Origin: Bacteroidota bacterium
GTDB taxonomy: Bacteria; Bacteroidota; Ignavibacteria; Ignavibacteriales; Ignavibacteriaceae
Direction of reading: 5' to 3'
Assembly: GCA_021778375.1 (NCBI GenBank)
Contig: JAJYCM010000082.1
Coordinates: 1-10,254, forward strand
DNA: 10,254 nucleotides
A program made the position numbers and the translations under genes. This document shows, piece by piece, positions 6,157 to 10,254 of this stretch (the first letter of the stretch is position 1; each line of letters begins with the position of its first letter). Under the pieces are notes generated by a model. The model searched no databases. It was not told the DNA's origin and saw nothing but the letters and a program-made list of their open reading frames with translations.

Positions 6157-6161
6157 CTCCT
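6157..6161 (-). promoter_or_regulatory. Shine-Dalgarno AGGAG before the ATT codon of intI
   Basis: The strongest ribosome binding site upstream of the IntI homology. Five bases later comes the second of two in-frame ATT codons (6149-6151), where an ATG would be expected. Confidence 0.5.
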
Positions 6162-6306
6162 GATTTCTTAATTATTAGTACAAACGAACTTAAAAAAGTA
6201 TTTACAGATTATCAATCATTCATTAAAAATATTATAATAACCTGGCTTAATATACTTTGCTGCCCCGCAATCAAAACAAATCAAGTTTAATTGTCAGTTT
6301 CTATAA

Positions 6307-6414
6307 GTGCCCTAATGTTACTCAACCTTCGGAAAAATGGAGTGATGAAATGGACTAATTTTTTCCATTATCACAACATTCCATTACTCAAAATGGAAAT
6401 CCTTTGTTAGGTGC
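6307..6414 (+). repeat. attC/attI-like imperfect hairpin upstream of intI
   Basis: The gap 6209-6457 has no gene. Within it, CCTAA (6311-6315) pairs with TTAGG (6407-6411), and GTTAGGT (6406-6412) is a perfect GTTRRRY core on the plus strand. Between them lies an imperfect stem: AATGGA 6336-6341 with TCCATT 6380-6385, GTGAT 6342-6346 with ATCAC 6370-6374, and AATGGA 6349-6354 with TCCATT 6364-6369, with two unpaired bases (6347-6348) on one side and five (6375-6379) on the other. Bulged stems bounded by core boxes resemble folded attC sites. The polarity is opposite to the left-hand array, so it could be an attI in the conventional position, an orphan attC, or an unrelated hairpin. Confidence 0.45.
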
Positions 6415-6457
6415 GTTATTAGTATTTCTATAAGCCAAAAAAAATGAAAAATCCAAC

Positions 6458-8002
6458 TTAAAGCGGGATGTTCCCATGCTTCTTCCGGGGAATTGTATCG
6501 ACTTTCGTTTTTAATAATCTAAACGCTTGAATAAGTTTTATCTTAGTTTCCTTTGGTTCTATAACATCGTCTATAAAGCCCCGTTCGGCGGCAATATAAG
6601 GATTGGCAAATTTGGCAATATATTCGGAAAGTTTCTTCTCTAATTCTTCTTCAGGATTTTCCGAATTAGCAATTTCTTTTTTGAAGATAATTTCTACCGC
6701 GCCTTTAGGTCCCATTACTGCTATTTCTGCTGAAATCCATGCAAAATTGAAATCGCCCCGGATATGCTTCGAATTCATTACATCATAAGCGCCTCCGTAT
6801 GCTTTGCGTGTAATAACCGTAACTTTTGGAACCGTAGCTTCGGCAAAGGCATAAAGTAATTTAGCTCCGTGACGGATTATGCCATTCCACTCTTGTTCTG
6901 TCCCCGGTAGAAAGCCGGGAACGTCTTCTAAAACTAAAATTGGTATGTTAAAAGCATCGCAAAACCGTACAAAGCGAGCTCCTTTTACCGAGGCATTTAT
7001 ATCAAGTACCCCTGCAAGAACCTCAGGCTGATTTGCAATGATTCCAAGCGATATTCCACCAATTCTGGCAAAGCCTGTAATTATATTCTCTGCGTAATTT
7101 GCATGGACTTCAAAAAAATCATCATTGTCAACAAGCAAATTGATAATTTGTTTCATGTCGTAAGGTTTATTCGGGCTATCGGGTATGATTTCGTCAAACT
7201 TTAATTCCGGTTTGAGATTTTCAAAATCAAATTTCTTATCCTCAGGCTTGTCCTTAAAGTTTAAAGGTAAGTACCCGAGCAATCGTCTGACATTTAATAA
7301 AGTTTCAACTTCATTGTCATAAATAAAATGGGCAACGCCGCTTTTAGATGCATGAGTTTCCGCACCTCCTAAATCTTCAAAGCTTACTACTTCGTGCGTA
7401 ACGGTCTTCACTACATTGGGCCCTGTTACGAACATATAACTTGAATTTTTTACCATGAAAATAAAATCGGTAATTGCAGGCGAGTAAACTGCTCCCCCGG
7501 CGCACGGACCCATCACTACAGAAATTTGCGGTACTACACCGGATGCTAAAGTATTGCGAAGAAAAATATCAGCATAACCTCCTAAACTAACCACACCTTC
7601 TTGAATTCGAGCTCCGCCGGAATCATTTAAGCCAATAACCGGTATTCCAAGCTTCATCGCCATATCCATTATTTTAACAATCTTTTCAGCGTGAGTTTCA
7701 GATAGCGAGCCGCCGAAAACCGTAAAGTCCTGGCTAAACAAAGCGATGGGTCTCCCGTCAATTTTAGCAAAGCCTGTAACAACCCCATCCCCCGGGAAAT
7801 GCTGTTTACTTAAGCCAAAATCAGTAGCCCGGTGCTTAACAAACATATCGATTTCTTCAAAACTTTTTTCGTCAACAAGGAATTCAATCCTTTCGCGTGC
7901 GGTAAGTTTTCCCTTTGCGTGAAGGTTGTCGATTTTCTCCTGCCCCCCACCAAGCTTCGCCTTTTCTTTTTTCTTTAATAATTCTTCAACTTTGTTTTTC
8001 AT
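6458..8002 (-). CDS. Acyl-CoA carboxylase carboxyltransferase subunit (propionyl-CoA carboxylase beta / methylmalonyl-CoA decarboxylase alpha type)
   Basis: Carboxyltransferase that moves CO2 between carboxybiotin and an acyl-CoA, most likely propionyl-CoA to (S)-methylmalonyl-CoA or the reverse. It is cytoplasmic, usually a hexamer with a biotin-carrying partner. The 514 residues match the family length. The N-terminal crotonase-like half has SGGARIQEG (128-136) and GPCAGGAVYSPA (165-176), forming one oxyanion hole. The C-terminal half has DVPGFLPGTEQE (360-371), KAYGGAYDVM (400-409) and ISAEIAVMGPKGA (423-435), forming the other. The terminus HGNIPL is the canonical family ending. No biotin carboxylase, biotin carrier or decarboxylase gene is adjacent, so carboxylase and sodium-pump decarboxylase roles cannot be separated here. 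The ATG at 8002 has no clear Shine-Dalgarno; a likely promoter lies at 8153-8182. The gene is intact and looks like chromosomal backbone next to the integron. Confidence 0.93.
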   Translation of the reverse strand: MKNKVEELLKKKEKAKLGGGQEKIDNLHAKGKLTARERIEFLVDEKSFEEIDMFVKHRATDFGLSKQHFPGDGVVTGFAKIDGRPIALFSQDFTVFGGSLSETHAEKIVKIMDMAMKLGIPVIGLNDSGGARIQEGVVSLGGYADIFLRNTLASGVVPQISVVMGPCAGGAVYSPAITDFIFMVKNSSYMFVTGPNVVKTVTHEVVSFEDLGGAETHASKSGVAHFIYDNEVETLLNVRRLLGYLPLNFKDKPEDKKFDFENLKPELKFDEIIPDSPNKPYDMKQIINLLVDNDDFFEVHANYAENIITGFARIGGISLGIIANQPEVLAGVLDINASVKGARFVRFCDAFNIPILVLEDVPGFLPGTEQEWNGIIRHGAKLLYAFAEATVPKVTVITRKAYGGAYDVMNSKHIRGDFNFAWISAEIAVMGPKGAVEIIFKKEIANSENPEEELEKKLSEYIAKFANPYIAAERGFIDDVIEPKETKIKLIQAFRLLKTKVDTIPRKKHGNIPL

Positions 8003-8057
8003 TGAATAGCTTCGATTGAATTATTTATTAAGTTACTTTACGCATCCATTATCATAG

Positions 8058-8253
8058 CAGGAGTCAGAAGTTAGTAGCCAGGAGTCAGTAGTTTTAGGAC
8101 TTTTGATAATTCTTCCTTTTGATTTCTTTTCAATCTATTATTTATGAGTCGCTATAAAATGTACAATTTATTTTTTTGTCAATACACCTTTTTAGAACAG
8201 ATCCATTTATAAAATAAAAGAATCTTACTTCCGTCTTCTGACTTCTGACTTCT
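8058..8253. repeat. Dispersed AGTCAGAAG-type repeats, inverted around the gap
   Basis: The gap 8003-8251 has no gene. CAGGAGTCAG occurs twice at 8058-8067 and 8079-8088 (21-base period). AGTCAGAAGT (8062-8071) is perfectly inverted as ACTTCTGACT (8241-8250) inside the iterated CTTCTGACTTCTGACTTCT at 8235-8253. The right arm overlaps the stop codon of the ABC ATPase gene. Such short iterated units look like a dispersed intergenic repeat family; the function is unknown. Confidence 0.6.
8153..8182 (-). promoter_or_regulatory. Sigma70-like promoter for the carboxyltransferase gene
   Basis: On the minus strand a perfect TTGACA (8177-8182) precedes TTTTAT at 17 bases (8154-8159) or TTTATA at 18 (8153-8158). 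It would give a leader of about 140 bases that contains the left repeat arm at 8058-8090. Confidence 0.45.
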
Positions 8254-9034
8254 ATCTTCCGTCGACATGTTCAAAAGACTTTTCAATCTCCGATTTAAGA
8301 GAAACATTTTTATCCTCGTCTTGATGGTTTTTATTAAATTCAATCACATTAATTTGGCGAAATATTTTACCGGGACTTTTTTTCAACAACAAAATATTGC
8401 CTGAAAGGTCTACCGCTTCAGAAATATTTGATGTTGCAAGAATAAAGAATACGTTTAATTGTTGGATAATAGATTTAATTAAATCATGCAGCTCTTTCTT
8501 AGTTTCACTGTGAAGATTTTTGAAACAATCGTCCAACAAAATTACTTCCGGCTGAATTGCAAGTGTACGGGCAAGCGATATTCTGAATCTAAACCCGGAG
8601 CTTTTTTCATGAGGATAATGATTCCCATATCCACCTAAGCCAACTAATGAAATTACTTCATCTTTCCTTTTCTTAACCTCTTCTTGATTGATGTTTTTTA
8701 ATTTAAGAGCAAATTCAATATTTTGGTCCACACTCATCCAGGGGAATGAAGATGCGTTTTCGGGGATATAAGTTATTCTTCCATCCGGTTGTAAATATTC
8801 TTTCTCTTTAAGAATAACTTCTCCACCAGACGGTTTTTCGAGGGCAGATATAATCTTTAGAAGGGTTGTCTTACCTGCTCCGGCTGGAGATAATACTGAA
8901 GTTAATCTGCCGTCATTTCCGGCGGAGTCGATTACAAAATTAATTCCATCTAATACATGAATCCTTGAACCGGCAGGGCCGTGAAAAAGTTTTGAAAGAT
9001 TCTTTATTTCTAAAAGCGAATTCATACCGCTCAA
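8252..9034 (-). CDS. ABC transporter ATP-binding protein, nitrate/sulfonate/taurine type, with altered catalytic motifs
   Basis: Cytoplasmic ATPase subunit paired with the permease upstream. The 260 residues keep the overall fold: Walker A SPAGAGKTT (49-57), FPWMSVDQN (97-105), Walker B VILLDD (164-169) and a C-terminal tail. Several key positions depart from consensus: the Q-loop Gln is Glu92 by alignment to FQDYALFPW, LSGGQ is KSSGF (144-148), the catalytic Glu after Walker B is Asp169, and the H-loop His is Ser202 (LATSNISEAV for LVTHDIDEAL). ATP binding is likely but hydrolysis may be weak. TTG at 9034 overlaps the permease stop (TTGA) and has GGAG six bases upstream, so TTG start with coupling is favoured; ATG at 9025 is the alternative. 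The last codons and stop lie in a dispersed repeat. Confidence 0.88.
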   Translation of the reverse strand: MSGMNSLLEIKNLSKLFHGPAGSRIHVLDGINFVIDSAGNDGRLTSVLSPAGAGKTTLLKIISALEKPSGGEVILKEKEYLQPDGRITYIPENASSFPWMSVDQNIEFALKLKNINQEEVKKRKDEVISLVGLGGYGNHYPHEKSSGFRFRISLARTLAIQPEVILLDDCFKNLHSETKKELHDLIKSIIQQLNVFFILATSNISEAVDLSGNILLLKKSPGKIFRQINVIEFNKNHQDEDKNVSLKSEIEKSFEHVDGR

Positions 9035-9786
9035 AAATTACTCCAGTGAATAAATTTATTCTTAAAATATTTAAGTAAATAAAAACCGGCAAAGATTGTA
9101 ATTCCAGTTATAATAGAGATCGAGAATAATGCAGATAAATCTTTATAGCGTAGAGCATCCCGGTAAATTGAGCCTAATCCATATCCGCCTTTCATAAATT
9201 CAAAAACAATTAAAAGAAGCCAGGCTAAATAGTGAAGCTCAAAAATATAATTTAACAGCGAAGGCTGCACGGCCTTCCAAATGACTTTCTTGGATAATTC
9301 ATTCTTGCCGGCACCAAGAGAAGTTGCCGCATCGATATATTCTGGTTTGACCTTATATGATTCTTCCTTTACCTTCACTGCCATTGGGATTATAAAAATT
9401 AGCAGCGAAAAGATAACTCCGTTAAAGTTTGAATTCGGAAACCATAAAATCAAAAACATTCCCAAAATAACTACAGGCAGGAATTTGAAGAGTTTATAGA
9501 AAGCATCCAAAGCGCTGAAAAACCAGTTATTCCTTGTGATATATTTACACAAAATCCAATCTACGAAGTATGAAATTATAAGGGCTAAATAAATCTCGGA
9601 TACCGTAACACCGAAGTTCCTCCAGAGATGATAATCTTTTATAAGTGAACCAAAAGAAAGGAAAACTATTGAGGGCTTTGGCAAAAAACCGTTACCGGGA
9701 ATAACAAACTCAAATAATATTAACCAAATGAAAAATAATCCGGTTAACAAAATCCGCGAATTTTTATGATAAGCCTTTTTGCTCAT
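9031..9786 (-). CDS. ABC transporter permease, nitrate/sulfonate/taurine (SsuC/TauC) type
   Basis: Inner-membrane channel subunit of an uptake transporter for a small anion or sulfonate-like compound, or possibly a riboflavin- or thiamine-precursor type substrate; the substrate cannot be told. About 251 residues with roughly six hydrophobic helices (first at about 12-29). The cytoplasmic coupling loop is visible as DAATSLGAGKNELSKKVIWK near 152-171, the EAA motif of the family that docks to the ATPase. The frame can start at TTG 9792, but the ATG at 9786 (third codon) is the more natural start. The stop overlaps the ATPase start, so the two form one operon. No periplasmic binding protein gene is next to the pair inside the window; it would have to be encoded elsewhere. 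Confidence 0.88.
   Translation of the reverse strand: MSKKAYHKNSRILLTGLFFIWLILFEFVIPGNGFLPKPSIVFLSFGSLIKDYHLWRNFGVTVSEIYLALIISYFVDWILCKYITRNNWFFSALDAFYKLFKFLPVVILGMFLILWFPNSNFNGVIFSLLIFIIPMAVKVKEESYKVKPEYIDAATSLGAGKNELSKKVIWKAVQPSLLNYIFELHYLAWLLLIVFEFMKGGYGLGSIYRDALRYKDLSALFSISIITGITIFAGFYLLKYFKNKFIHWSNF
9041..9044 (-). promoter_or_regulatory. Ribosome binding site supporting a TTG start of the ATPase
   Basis: GGAG lies six bases before the TTG at 9034 and fifteen before the in-frame ATG at 9025. The spacing favours TTG. Confidence 0.5.
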
Positions 9787-9858
9787 TAACAATACCGCAT
9801 AATGAAGAAGTATTTTTTTTTGAAAATTTTTCTAAGTGAATATATCTAAACAGCGCCT

Positions 9859-10254
9859 TTATATCAACAAGAATGGGTTCTGCATTTTCTCGATACCTAT
9901 TTTGCTGCTATCTCCGTGACCAGGATAAATCAGTGTATCATCAGGAAGAGTTAATAATTGAGAGTAGATTGAATTGATTAATGTATCATAATCGGCGCCC
10001 CATAAATCAGTCCTGCCAATGCTATCTTTAAAAAGAACATCACCTGTTAAACAAAATTTTTCCTTTGCAAAATATAGACAAATTTCTCCGGGGGTATGCC
10101 CCGGTGTAAATAAAAATTGCACTTCAGAACTGCCAATAAATAATTTCTCAGCCATCGGAATAAACCCGTCCGGTTTTGGAGGGGCTTCTATTTTCAAACC
10201 AAATGCTGCAGCTTGAACTTCTGCTCTTTCAAGCATAGGTAAATCTTTTTCCGG
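9859..10254 (-). CDS. Metallo-beta-lactamase-fold hydrolase, glyoxalase II-like (partial, N-terminus off the right edge)
   Basis: C-terminal part of a zinc-dependent hydrolase of the GloB/YcbL type, probably acting on glutathione-like or other thioesters. The frame is open through the right edge; residues PEKDLP precede the Met at 10236, which matches the middle of the family (DLPMLE), so the true start and the HxHxDH zinc motif lie outside. Visible ligand motifs are FTPGHTPGE (His), CLTGDVLF (bridging Asp) and YPGHGDSS (His). The C-terminal SKIGIEKMQNPFL is the conserved family ending, so the 3' end is intact. A 66-base gap without clear signals separates it from the permease, which may be cotranscribed. 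Confidence 0.9.
   Translation of the reverse strand, partial: PEKDLPMLERAEVQAAAFGLKIEAPPKPDGFIPMAEKLFIGSSEVQFLFTPGHTPGEICLYFAKEKFCLTGDVLFKDSIGRTDLWGADYDTLINSIYSQLLTLPDDTLIYPGHGDSSKIGIEKMQNPFLLI

Larger units (their letters stand above)
2502..6208 (-). mobile_element. Probable chromosomal integron, reverse type, with about three cassettes
   Basis: The element consists of intI, then GTTA-containing junctions on the same strand at 5079, 3674, 2800 and 2508, dividing the left side into blocks of about 1405, 874 and 292 bases. Block 1 carries the lipoprotein and membrane protein genes, block 2 mntA-hepT, block 3 the broken vapBC. Blocks 1 and 2 end in attC-like segments sharing a 48-bp core. The junctions at 5079 and 2508 match GTTRRRY perfectly; that at 3674 has one mismatch and that at 2800 is poor. 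Flanking genes (transglycosylase, carboxyltransferase) are housekeeping. The same-direction order of intI and cassettes is known from Treponema denticola. The limits are inferred. Confidence 0.6.

Overview
The window is AT-rich, and nearly every real gene lies on the minus strand. Two toxin-antitoxin genes are preceded by TTTG-N20/22-TAnnTTTG boxes, which match the -33/-7 promoter consensus of Bacteroidota. Some other genes have Shine-Dalgarno sites and sigma70-like boxes. The core proteins (a LysM lytic transglycosylase lipoprotein, an acyl-CoA carboxylase carboxyltransferase, a GloB-like hydrolase) would suit a member of the Bacteroidota/Chlorobiota/Ignavibacteriota group. That placement is an inference, because no rRNA or marker gene is present.

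Layout from left to right. Positions 1-2330 hold a large MltD-like lytic transglycosylase with four LysM domains, open at the left edge. Positions 2500-2740 hold the remains of a vapBC toxin-antitoxin pair: vapB has a one-base frameshift and vapC is cut after about ten codons. Positions 2976-3600 hold an intact MntA-HepT (nucleotidyltransferase/HEPN) toxin-antitoxin pair. Positions 3930-5045 hold a two-helix membrane protein and a small lipoprotein of unknown function. Positions 5090-6151 hold an integron-type tyrosine recombinase, IntI. Positions 6458-8002 hold the carboxyltransferase. Positions 8252-9786 hold an ABC ATPase and permease pair of the nitrate/sulfonate/taurine type, and the ATPase has altered catalytic motifs. 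Positions 9859-10254 hold a metallo-beta-lactamase-fold hydrolase cut by the right edge.

The main result is that 2502-6208 looks like a small chromosomal integron in the 'reverse' arrangement, with intI reading in the same direction as its cassettes. Ten bases after the intI stop codon is a perfect GTTRRRY core (GTTAGGC). Leftward of it come three blocks read in the same direction. They are separated by two long attC-like segments (3668-3854 and 2794-2970) that share a 48-bp core with 38 matches, and the array ends at another perfect core (GTTAAGC) exactly where vapC stops resembling its family. The cassette content (two toxin-antitoxin modules, two orphan surface or membrane proteins) is typical of sedentary integrons. 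The intI frame is open and keeps all catalytic residues, but it has ATT where the start codon should be, so the integron may be silenced or decaying. Calling it an integron rests on IntI family features plus DNA motifs. The attC sites were folded by eye and need to be checked by computation.
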